Source: Anthopleura xanthogrammica
Lineage: Eukaryota; Cnidaria; Anthozoa; Actiniaria; Actiniidae
Reading direction: 5' to 3'
Assembly: GCA_964019055.1 (NCBI GenBank)
Contig: OZ025207.1
Coordinates: forward strand, 7,367,501-7,431,500
Length of the DNA stretch: 64,000 bases
In this document: one piece after another, positions 10,872 through 21,933 of the stretch
How the letters are laid out: each line of letters begins with the position of its first letter
Position numbering within the stretch: the first letter of the stretch is position 1
Notes under the pieces: model-generated
What the model was told of the DNA's origin: nothing
Database searches by the model: none
What the model saw: only the letters and a program-made list of their open reading frames with translations
Translations under genes and position numbers: made by a program

Positions 10872-13800
10872 TCATTTTAACCCTAACAATGAGGTTTTTT
10901 GCTGATGGGATGACTTTTTTGCCAAAAACACGACATTATTGCTGATGAAAAAAACGTATTGGCTGAAAACACGACGTTTTGGCTGATGAAATGATTTTTT
11001 GGTGAGAAAATGAGATTTTTGGTGAAAAAAGGTGTTTTTGGCTGAAAATTTTTTTTTGGCTGACAATTTTCTTTGGCCGATAACACGACGTTTTCACTGC
11101 TAAAAGCACATTTTGGGCGCGAACAGCACATTTTTGGTAAGAAAAAGAGGGTTTTGCTGAGAAAAAGCATTTTTCCTGAAAAAAGGTCATTTTAACCCTA
11201 ACAATGAGGTTTTTTGCTGATGGGATGACCTTTTTTGCCAAAAACACGACATTATTGCTGATGAAAAAACGTATTGGCTGAAAACACGACGTTTTGGCTG
11301 ATAAAATGAAGTTTTTGGTGAGAAAATGAGATTTTTGGTGAAAAAAGGTGTTTTTTGCTGAACATTTTTTTTTGGCTAAGAATTTTCTTTTGCCGATAAC
11401 ACGACGTTTTCACTGCTAAAAGCACATTTTGGGCGCGAACAGCACATTTTTGGTGAGAAAAAGAGGGTTTTGCTGAGAAAAAAGCATTTTTGCTGAAAAA
11501 AGGTCATTTTAACCCTAACAATGAGGTTTTTTGCTGATGGGATGACTTTTTTGCCAAAAACACGACATTATTGCTGATGAAAAAAACGTATTGGCTGAAA
11601 ACACGACGTTTTGGCTGATGAAATGATTTTTTGGTGAGAAAATGAGATTTTTGGTGAAAAAAGGTGTTTTTGGCTGAAAATTTTTTTTTGGCTGACAATT
11701 TTCTTTGGCCGATAACACGACGTTTTCACTGCTAAAAGCACATTTTGGGCGCGAACAGCACATTTTTGGTGAGAAAAAGAGGGTTTTGCTGAGAAAAAGC
11801 ATTTTTGCTGAAAAAAGGTCATTTTAACCCTAACAATGAGGTTTTTTGCTGATGGGATGACTTTTTTTGCCAAAAACACGACATTATTGCTGATGAAAAA
11901 ACGTATTGGCTGAAAACACGACGTTTTGGCTGATAAAATGAAGTTTTTGGTGAGAAAATGAGATTTTTGGTGAAAAAAGGTGTTTTTTGCTGAACATTTT
12001 TTTTTGGCTAAGAATTTTCTTTTGCCGATAACACGACGTTTTCACTGCTAAAAGCACATTTTGGGCGCGAACAGCACATTTTTGGTAAGAAAAAGAGGGT
12101 TTTGCTGAGAAAAAAGCATTTTTGCTGAAAAAAGGTCATTTTAACCCTAACAATGAGGTTTTTTGCTGATGGGATGACTTTTTTGCCAAAAACACGACAT
12201 TATTGCTGATGAAAAAAACGTATTCGTTGAAAACACGTCGTTTTGTGTGATAAAATGAAGTTTTTGGTGAGAAAATGAGATTTTTGGTGAAAAAAGGTGT
12301 TTTTTGCTGAACATTTTTTTTTGGCTAAGAATTTTCTTTTGCCGATAACACGACGTTTTCACTGCTAAAAGCACATTTTGGGCGCGAACAGCACATTTTT
12401 GGTGAGAAAAAGAGGGTTTTGCTGAGAAAAAAGCATTTTTGCTGAAAAAAGGTCATTTTAACCCTAACAATGAGGTTTTTTGCTGATGGGATGACTTTTT
12501 TGCCAAAAACACGACATTATTGCTGATGAAAAAAACGTATTGGCTGAAAACACGACGTTTTGGCTGATGAAATGATTTTTTGGTGAGAAAATGAGATTTT
12601 TGGTGAAAAAAGGTGTTTTTGGCTGAAAATTTTTTTTTGGCTGACAATTTTCTTTGGCCGATAACACGACGTTTTCACTGCTAAAAGCACATTTTGGGCG
12701 CGAACAGCACATTTTTGGTGAGAAAAAGAGGGTTTTGCTGAGAAAAAGCATTTTTCCTGAAAAAAGGTCATTTTAACCCTAACAATGAGGTTTTTTGCTG
12801 ATGGGATGACTTTTTTTGCCAAAAACACGACATTATTGCTGATGAAAAAACGTATTGGCTGAAAACACGACGTTTTGGCTGATAAAATGAAGTTTTTGGT
12901 GAGAAAATGAGATTTTTGGTGAAAAAAGGTGTTTTTTGCTGAACATTTTTTTTTGGCTAAGAATTTTCTTTTGCCGATAACACGACGTTTTCACTGCTAA
13001 AAGCACATTTTGGGCGCGAACAGCACATTTTTGGTAAGAAAAAGAGGGTTTTGCTGAGAAAAAAGCATTTTTGCTGAAAAAAGGTCATTTTAACCCTAAC
13101 AATGAGGTTTTTTGCTGATGGGATGACTTTTTTGCCAAAAACACGACATTATTGCTGATGAAAAAAACGTATTCGTTGAAAACACGTCGTTTTGTGTGAT
13201 AAAATGAAGTTTTTGGTGAGAAAATGAGATTTTTGGTGAAAAAAGGTGTTTTTTGCTGAACATTTTTTTTTGGCTAAGAATTTTCTTTTGCCGATAACAC
13301 GACGTTTTCACTGCTAAAAGCACATTTTGGGCGCGAACAGCACATTTTTGGTGAGAAAAAGAGGGTTTTGCTGAGAAAAAAGCATTTTTGCTGAAAAAAG
13401 GTCATTTTAACCCTAACAATGAGGTTTTTTGCTGATGGGATGACTTTTTTGCCAAAAACACGACATTATTGCTGATGAAAAAAACGTATTGGCTGAAAAC
13501 ACGACGTTTTGGCTGATGAAATGATTTTTTGGTGAGAAAATGAGATTTTTGGTGAAAAAAGGTGTTTTTGGCTGAAAATTTTTTTTTGGCTGACAATTTT
13601 CTTTGGCCGATAACACGACGTTTTCACTGCTAAAAGCACATTTTGGGCGCGAACAGCACATTTTTGGTGAGAAAAAGAGGGTTTTGCTGAGAAAAAGCAT
13701 TTTTCCTGAAAAAAGGTCATTTTAACCCTAACAATGAGGTTTTTTTTCTGATGGGATGACTTTTTTTGCCAAAACCACGACATTATTGCTGATGAAAAAA

Positions 13801-14666
13801 CGTATTGGCTGAAAACACGACGTTTTGGCTGATAAAATGAAGTTTTTGGTGAGAAAATGAGATTTTTGGTGAAAAAAGGTGTTTTTTGCTGAACATTTTT
13901 TTTTGGCTAAGAATTTTCTTTTGCCGATAACACGACGTTTTCACTGCTAAAAGCACATTTTGGGCGCGAACAGCACATTTTTGGTGAGAAAAAGAGGGTT
14001 TTGCTGAGAAAAAAGCATTTTTGCTGAAAAAAGGTCATTTTAACCCTAACAATGAGGTTTTTTGCTGATGGGATGACTTTTTTGCCAAAAACACGACATT
14101 ATTGCTGATGAAAAAAACGTATTGGCTGAAAACACGACGTTTTGGCTGATGAAATGATTTTTTGGTGAGAAACTGAGATTTTTGGTGAAAAAAGGTGTTT
14201 TTTGCTGAAAATTTTTTTTTGGCTGAGAATTTTCTTTGGCCGATAACACGACGTTTTCACTGCTAAAAGCACATTTTGGGCGCGAACAGCACATTTTTGG
14301 TGAGAAAAAGAGGGTTTTGCTGAGAAAAAGCATTTTTGCTGAAAAAAGGTCATTTTAACCCTAACAATGAGGTTTTTTGCTGATGGGATGACTTTTTTTG
14401 CCAAAAACACGACATTATTGCTGATGAAAAAAACGTATTGGCTGAAAACACGACGTTTTGTGTGATAAAATGAAGTTTTTGGTGAGAAAATGAGATTTTT
14501 GGTGAAAAAAGGTGTTTTTTGCTGAACATTTTTTTTTGGCTGAGAATTTTCTTTTTCCGATAACACGACGTTTTCACTGGTAGAAGCACATTTTGGGCGC
14601 GAACAGCACATTTTTGGTGAGAAAAAGAGGGTTTTGCTGAGAAAAAGCATTTTTGCTGAAAAAAGG
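10872..14666 (-). repeat. Trimer domain with 949-bp higher-order repeat, first copy
   Basis: Twelve monomers start at 10872, 11187, 11504, 11819, 12136, 12453, 12768, 13085, 13402, 13717, 14035 and 14350. The trimer is 315+317+317 bp = 949 bp, with copies at 11504 and 12453 and a partial one from 13402. Its members are marked by ggctgatgaaatgatttttt with ggctgacaattttc (first), attgctgatgaaaaaacg with a short A run (second), and tattcgttgaaaacacgtcg with gtgtgataaaatg (third). The copy at 13717 has aggttttttttctgatg and aaaaccacgac. This block is repeated, one trimer shorter, from 14667. Confidence 0.87.
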
Positions 14667-17196
14667 TCATTTTAACCCTAACAATGAGGTTTTTTGCTGA
14701 TGGGATGACTTTTTTGCCAAAAACACGACATTATTGCTGATGAAAAAAACGTATTGGCTGAAAACACGACGTTTTGGCTGATGAAATGATTTTTTGGTGA
14801 GAAAATGAGATTTTTGGTGAAAAAAGGTGTTTTTGGCTGAAAATTTTTTTTTGGCTGACAATTTTCTTTGGCCGATAACACGACGTTTTCACTGCTAAAA
14901 GCACATTTTGGGCGCGAACAGCACATTTTTGGTAAGAAAAAGAGGGTTTTGCTGAGAAAAAGCATTTTTCCTGAAAAAAGGTCATTTTAACCCTAACAAT
15001 GAGGTTTTTTGCTGATGGGATGACTTTTTTTGCCAAAAACACGACATTATTGCTGATGAAAAAACGTATTGGCTGAAAACACGACGTTTTGGCTGATAAA
15101 ATGAAGTTTTTGGTGAGAAAATGAGATTTTTGGTGAAAAAAGGTGTTTTTTGCTGAACATTTTTTTTTGGCTAAGAATTTTCTTTTGCCGATAACACGAC
15201 GTTTTCACTGCTAAAAGCACATTTTGGGCGCGAACAGCACATTTTTGGTGAGAAAAAGAGGGTTTTGCTGAGAAAAAAGCATTTTTGCTGAAAAAAGGTC
15301 ATTTTAACCCTAACAATGAGGTTTTTTGCTGATGGGATGACTTTTTTGCCAAAAACACGACATTATTGCTGATGAAAAAAACGTATTGGCTGAAAACACG
15401 ACGTTTTGGCTGATGAAATGATTTTTTGGTGAGAAAATGAGATTTTTGGTGAAAAAAGGTGTTTTTGGCTGAAAATTTTTTTTTGGCTGACAATTTTCTT
15501 TGGCCGATAACACGACGTTTTCACTGCTAAAAGCACATTTTGGGCGCGAACAGCACATTTTTGGTGAGAAAAAGAGGGTTTTGCTGAGAAAAAGCATTTT
15601 TCCTGAAAAAAGGTCATTTTAACCCTAACAATGAGGTTTTTTGCTGATGGGATGACTTTTTTTGCCAAAAACACGACATTATTGCTGATGAAAAAACGTA
15701 TTGGCTGAAAACACGACGTTTTGGCTGATAAAATGAAGTTTTTGGTGAGAAAATGAGATTTTTGGTGAAAAAAGGTGTTTTTTGCTGAACATTTTTTTTT
15801 GGCTAAGAATTTTCTTTTGCCGATAACACGACGTTTTCACTGCTAAAAGCACATTTTGGGCGCGAACAGCACATTTTTGGTAAGAAAAAGAGGGTTTTGC
15901 TGAGAAAAAAGCATTTTTGCTGAAAAAAGGTCATTTTAACCCTAACAATGAGGTTTTTTGCTGATGGGATGACTTTTTTGCCAAAAACACGACATTATTG
16001 CTGATGAAAAAAACGTATTCGTTGAAAACACGTCGTTTTGTGTGATAAAATGAAGTTTTTGGTGAGAAAATGAGATTTTTGGTGAAAAAAGGTGTTTTTT
16101 GCTGAACATTTTTTTTTGGCTAAGAATTTTCTTTTGCCGATAACACGACGTTTTCACTGCTAAAAGCACATTTTGGGCGCGAACAGCACATTTTTGGTGA
16201 GAAAAAGAGGGTTTTGCTGAGAAAAAAGCATTTTTGCTGAAAAAAGGTCATTTTAACCCTAACAATGAGGTTTTTTGCTGATGGGATGACTTTTTTGCCA
16301 AAAACACGACATTATTGCTGATGAAAAAAACGTATTGGCTGAAAACACGACGTTTTGGCTGATGAAATGATTTTTTGGTGAGAAAATGAGATTTTTGGTG
16401 AAAAAAGGTGTTTTTGGCTGAAAATTTTTTTTTGGCTGACAATTTTCTTTGGCCGATAACACGACGTTTTCACTGCTAAAAGCACATTTTGGGCGCGAAC
16501 AGCACATTTTTGGTGAGAAAAAGAGGGTTTTGCTGAGAAAAAGCATTTTTCCTGAAAAAAGGTCATTTTAACCCTAACAATGAGGTTTTTTTTCTGATGG
16601 GATGACTTTTTTTGCCAAAACCACGACATTATTGCTGATGAAAAAACGTATTGGCTGAAAACACGACGTTTTGGCTGATAAAATGAAGTTTTTGGTGAGA
16701 AAATGAGATTTTTGGTGAAAAAAGGTGTTTTTTGCTGAACATTTTTTTTTGGCTAAGAATTTTCTTTTGCCGATAACACGACGTTTTCACTGCTAAAAGC
16801 ACATTTTGGGCGCGAACAGCACATTTTTGGTGAGAAAAAGAGGGTTTTGCTGAGAAAAAAGCATTTTTGCTGAAAAAAGGTCATTTTAACCCTAACAATG
16901 AGGTTTTTTGCTGATGGGATGACTTTTTTGCCAAAAACACGACATTATTGCTGATGAAAAAAACGTATTCGTTGAAAACACGTCGTTTTGTGTGATAAAA
17001 TGAAGTTTTTGGTGAGAAAATGAGATTTTTGGTGAAAAAAGGTGTTTTTTGCTGAACATTTTTTTTTGGCTAAGAATTTTCTTTTCCCGATAACACGACG
17101 TTTTCACTGGTAGAAGCACATTTTGGGCGCGAACAGCACATTTTTGGTGAGAAAAAGAGGGTTTTGCTGAGAAAAATCATTTTTCCTGAAAAAAGG
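14667..17196 (-). repeat. Trimer domain, second copy, one 949-bp unit shorter
   Basis: Monomers start at 14667, 14982, 15299, 15614, 15931, 16248, 16563 and 16881. Bases 14667-16247 match 10872-12452 monomer by monomer at an offset of 3795 bp, including the rare ggtaagaaaaagaggg of the first monomer. Bases 16248-16880 match 13402-14034 (offset 2846 bp), recognised by aggttttttttctgatg and aaaaccacgac. The second copy thus lacks one 949-bp trimer. Small differences exist: gatgaccttttttgcc at about 11226 is gatgactttttttgcc at about 15021. Confidence 0.85.
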
Positions 17197-18147
17197 TCAT
17201 TTTAACCCTAACAATGAGGTTTTTTGCTGATGGGATGACTTTTTTTGCCAAAAACACGACATTATTGCTGATGAAAAAAACGTATTGGCTGAAAACACGA
17301 CGTTTTGGCTGATAAAATGAAGTTTTTGGTGAGAAAATGAGATTTTTGGTGAAAAAAGGTGTTTTTTGCTGAACATTTTTTTTTGGCTTAGAATTTTCTT
17401 TGGCCGATAACACGACGTTTTCACTGGTAGAAGCACATTTTGGGCGCGAACAGCACATTTTTGGTGAGAAAAAGAGGGTTTTGCTGAGAAAAAGCATTTT
17501 TGCTGAAAAAAGGTCATTTTAACCCTAACAATGAGGTTTTTTGCTGATGGGATGACTTTTTTGCCAAAAACACCACATTATTGCGGATGAAAAAACGTAT
17601 TGGCTGAAAACACGACGTTTTGGCTGATAAAATGAAGTTTTTGGTGAGAAACTGAGATTTTTGGTGAAAAAAGGTGTTTTTTGCTGAATATTTTTTTTTG
17701 GCTGAGAATTTTCTTTGGCCGATAACACGACGTTTTCACTGCTAAAAGCACATTTTGGGCGCGAACAGCACATTTTTGGTGAGAAAAAGAGGGTTTTGCT
17801 GAGAAAAATCATTTTTGCTGAAAAAAGGTCATTTTAACCCTAACAATGAGGTTTTTTGCTGATGGGATGACTTTTTTTGACAAAAACACGACATAATTGC
17901 TGATGAAAAAAACGTATTGGCTGAAAACATGACGTTTTGCCTGATAAAATGAAGTTTTTGGTGAGAAAATGAGATTTTTGGTGAAAAAAGGTGTTTTTTG
18001 CTGAACATTTTTTTTTCGCTGAGAATTTTCTTTTGCCGATAACACGACGTTTTCACTGCTAAAAGCACATTTTGGGCGCGAACAGCACATTTTTAGTGAG
18101 AAAAAGAGGGTTTTGCTGAGAAAAAAAGCATTTTTGCTGAAAAAAGG
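17197..18147 (-). repeat. Three mixed-variant monomers
   Basis: Monomers at 17197, 17514 and 17829 (317, 315 and 319 bp). They carry a mixture of markers: cactggtagaagc in the first (also seen in the 9106 and 14350 monomers), attgcggatg in the second (also at 10556), and gactttttttgacaaaaac with aaaacatgacgttttgcctg in the third. This stretch separates the 949-bp trimer domain from the dimer domain that follows. I see no sequence other than monomers. Confidence 0.8.
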
Positions 18148-19733
18148 TCATTTTAACCCTAACAATGAGGTTTTTTGCTGATGGGATGACTTTTTTGCCA
18201 AAAACACGACATTATTGCTGATGAAAAAAACGTATTGGCTGAAAACACGACGTTTTGGCTGATGAAATGATTTTTTGGTGAGAAAATGAGATTTTTGGTG
18301 AAAAAAGGTGTTTTTGGCAGAAAATTTTTTTTTGGCTGACAATTTTCTTTGGCCGATAACACGACGTTTTCACTGCTAAAAGCACATTTTGGGCGCGAAC
18401 AGCACATTTTTGGTGAGAAAAAGAGGGTTTTGCTGAGAAAAAGCATTTTTGCTGAAAAAAGGTCATTTTAACCCTAACAATGAGGTTTTTTGCTGATGGG
18501 ATGACTTTTTTTGCCAAAAACACGACATTATTGCAGATGAAAAAAACGTATTGGCTGAAAACACGACGTTTTGGCTGATAAAATGAAGTTTTTGGTGAGA
18601 AAATGAGATTTTTGGTGAAAAAAGGTGTTTTTTGCTGAACATTTTGTTTTGGCTGAGAATTTTCTTTGGCCGATAACACGACGTTTTCACTGCTAAAAGC
18701 ACATTTTGGGCGCGAACAGCACATTTTTGGTGAGAAAAAGAGGGTTTTGCTGAGAAAAAAGCATTTTTGCTGAAAAAAGGTCATTTTAACCCTAACAATG
18801 AGGTTTTTTGCTGATGGGATGACTTTTTTTGCCAAAAACACGACATTATTGCTGATGAAAAAAACGTATCTGCTGAAAACACGACGTTTTGGCTGATAAA
18901 ATGAAGTTTTTGGTGAGAAAATGAGATTTTTGGTGAAAAAAGGTGTTTTTGGCAGAAAATTTTTTTTTGGCTGACAATTTTCTTTGGCCGATAACACGAC
19001 GTTTTCACTGCTAAAAGCACATTTTGGGCGCGAACAGCACATTTTTGGTGAGAAAAAGAGGGTTTTGCTGAGAAAAAGCATTTTTGCTGAAAAAAGGTCA
19101 TTTTAACCCTAACAATGAGGTTTTTTGCTGATGGGATGACTTTTTTTGCCAAAAACACGACATTATTGCAGATGAAAAAAACGTATTGGCTGAAAACACG
19201 ACGTTTTGGCTGATAAAATGAAGTTTTTGGTGAGAAAATGAGATTTTTGGTGAAAAAAGGTGTTTTTTGCTGAACATTTTGTTTTGGCTGAGAATTTTCT
19301 TTGGCCGATAACACGACGTTTTCACTGCTAAAAGCACATTTTGGGCGCGAACAGCACATTTTTGGTGAGAAAAAGAGGGTTTTGCTGAGAAAAAAGCATT
19401 TTTGCTGAAAAAAGGTCATTTTAACCCTAACAATGAGGTTTTTTGCTGATGGGATGACTTTTTTTGCCAAAAACACGACATTATTGCTGATGAAAAAAAC
19501 GTATCTGCTGAAAACACGACGTTTTGGCTGATAAAATGAAGTTTTTGGTGAGAAAATGAGATTTTTGGTAAAAAAAGGTGTTTTTTGCTGACAATTTTTT
19601 TTTGGCTGAGAATTTTCTTTTGCCGATAACACGACATTTTCACTGCTAAAAGCACATTTTGGGCGCGAACAGCACATTTTTGGTGAGAAAAAGAGGGTTT
19701 TGCTGAGAAAAAAGCATTTTTGCTGAAAAAAGG
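18148..19733 (-). repeat. Dimer domain, about 635-bp period
   Basis: Monomers start at 18148, 18463, 18781, 19098 and 19416. The 18463 and 19098 copies look identical, each with attgcagatg and aacattttgttttggc (offset 635). The 18148 and 18781 copies share ggtgtttttggcagaaaat and ggctgacaattttc in their second half but differ in the first half, where 18781 has gtatctgctg. The gtatctgctg form is repeated at 19416. The duplication breakpoints therefore lie inside monomers. Confidence 0.82.
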
Positions 19734-21634
19734 TAATTTTAACCCTAACAATGAGGGTTTTTGCTGATGGGATGATTTTTTTGCCAAAAACACGACATTA
19801 TTGCTGATGAAAAAAACGTATTGGCTGAAAAAACGACGTTTTGGCTGATAAAATGAAGTTTTTGGTGAGAAAATGAGATTTTTGGTGAAAAAAGGTGTTT
19901 TTTGCTGAACATTTTTTTTTGGCTGAGAATTTTCTTTTGCCGATAACACGACGTTTTCACTGCTAAAAGCACATTTTGGGCGCGAGCAGCACATTTTTGG
20001 TGAGAAAAAGAGGGTTTTGCTGAGAAAAAAGCATTTTTGCTGAAAAAAGGTCATTTTAACCCTAACAATGAGGTTTTTTGCTGATGGGATGACTTTTTTG
20101 CCAAAAACACCACATTATTACTGATGAAAAAAACGTATTGGCTGAAAACACGACGTTTTGGCTGATAAAATGAAGTTTTTGGTGAGAAAATGAGATTTTT
20201 GGTGAAAAAAGGTGTTTTTTGCTGAACATTTTTTTTTGGCTGAGAATTTTCTTTAGCCGATAACACGACGTTTTCACTGCTAAAAGCACATTTTGGGCGC
20301 GAACAGCACATTTTTGGTGAGAAAAAGAGGGTTTTGATGAGAAAAAAGCTTTTTTGCTGAAAAAAGGTCATTTTAACCCTAACAATGAGGTTTTTTGCTG
20401 ATGGGATGACTTTTTTGTCAAAAACACGACATTTTTGCTGATGAAAAAAACGTATTGGCTGAAAACACGACGTTTTGGCTGATAAAATGAAGTTTTTGGT
20501 GAGAAAATGAGATTTTTGGTGAAAAAAGGTGTTTTTGTTGAAAATTTTTTTTTGGCTGAGAATTTTCTTTTGCCGATAACACGACGTTTTCACTGCTAAA
20601 AGCACATTTTGGGCGCGAACAGCACATTTTTGGTGAGAAAAAGAGGGTTTTGCTGAGAAAAAAGCATTTTTGCTGAAAAAAGGTCATTTTAACCCTAACA
20701 ATGAGGTTTTTTGCTGATGGGATGACTTTTTTGCCAAAAACACCACATTATTGCTGATGAAAAAAACGTATTGGCTGAAAACACGACGTTTTGGCTGATA
20801 AAATGAAGTTTTTGGTAAGAAAATGAGATTTTTGGTGATAAAAGGTGTTTTTTGCTGAACATTTTTTTTTGGCTGAGAATTTTCTTTGGCCGATAATACG
20901 ACGTTTTCACTGCTAAAAGCACATTTTGGGCGCGAACAGCACATTTTTGGTGAGAAAAAGAGGGTTTTGCTGAGAAAAAAGCATTTTTGCTGAAAAAAGG
21001 TCATTTTAACCCTAACAATGAGGTTTTTTGCTGATGGGATGACTTTTTTTGTCAAAAACACGACATTTTTGCTGATGAAAAAAAACGTATTGGCTGAAAA
21101 CACGACGTTTTGGCTGATAAAATGAAGTTTTTGGTGAGAAAATGAGATTTTTGGTGAAAAAAGGTGTTTTTGTTGAACATTTTTTTTTGGCTGAGAATTT
21201 TCTTTTGCCGATAACACGACGTTTTCACTGCTAAAAGCACATTTTGGGCGCGAACAGCACATTTTTGGTGAGAAAAAGAGGGTTTTGCTGACAAAAAAGC
21301 ATTTTTGCTGAAAAAAGGTCATTTTAACCCTAACAATGAGGTTTTTTGCTGATGGGATGACTTTTTTGTCAAAAACACGACATTTTTGCTGATGAAAAAA
21401 ACGTATTGGCTGAAAACACGACGTTTTGGCTGATAAAATGAAGTTTTTGGTGAGAAAATGAGATTTTTGGTGAAAAAAGGTGTTTTTGTTGAAAATTTTT
21501 TTTTGGCTGAGAATTTTCTTTTCCCGATAACACGACGTTTTCACTGCTAAAAGCACATTTTGGGCGCGAACAGCACATTTTCAGTGAGAAAAAGAGGGTT
21601 TTGATGAGAAAAAAGCATTTTCGCTGAAAAAAGG
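19734..21634 (-). repeat. Six monomers with interspersed gtcaaaaac variants
   Basis: Monomers start at 19734, 20051, 20368, 20684, 21001 and 21319. Copies at 20368, 21001 and 21319 share ttttgtcaaaaacacgac, acatttttgctgatg and gtgtttttgttga. They alternate with accacatta-type copies at 20051 and 20684, so 20051-20683 and 20684-21318 are related dimers. The 19734 monomer begins taatttt instead of tcatttt. Confidence 0.78.
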
Positions 21635-21933
21635 TCATTTTAACCCTAACAATGAGGTTTTTTGCTGATGGGATGACTTTTTTGCCAAAAACACCACATT
21701 ATTGCTGATGAAAAAAACGTATTGGTTGAAAACACGTCGTTTTGGCTGATAAAATGAAGTTTTTGGTGAGAAAATGAGATTTTTGGTGAAAAAAGTTGTT
21801 TTTGGCTGAGAATTTTCTTTTCCCGATAACACGACGTTTTCACTGCTACAAGCACTTTTTGGGCGTGAACAGCACATTTTTGATGAGAAAAAGAGGGTTT
21901 TCCTGAGAAAAAAGCATTTTTGCTGAAAAAAGG
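21635..21933 (-). repeat. Second 299-bp monomer with the shared 18-bp deletion
   Basis: Same 18-bp deletion joint (aaaaaagttgtttttggctg) and the same linked variants, tattggttgaaaacacgtcg and cttttcccgataac, as the monomer at 8173. It lies 13,462 bp away and is flanked by unrelated variants. It additionally has cactgctacaagcac and gggcgtgaac, not seen at 8173. The shared deletion shows that a single monomer, or a short block, has been copied between distant parts of the array. Confidence 0.83.

Noticed and set aside
18781..19677. A 298-codon minus-strand open frame, and similar ones of 289-333 codons (18212-19081, 48497-49498, 20684-21556)
   Set aside because: They arise where consecutive monomers of 317-319 bp happen to restore frame (three bases more or less in A/T runs). 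The translation is the same Lys/Ser/Phe-rich repeat in rotating frames, with no domain, signal or conserved length.
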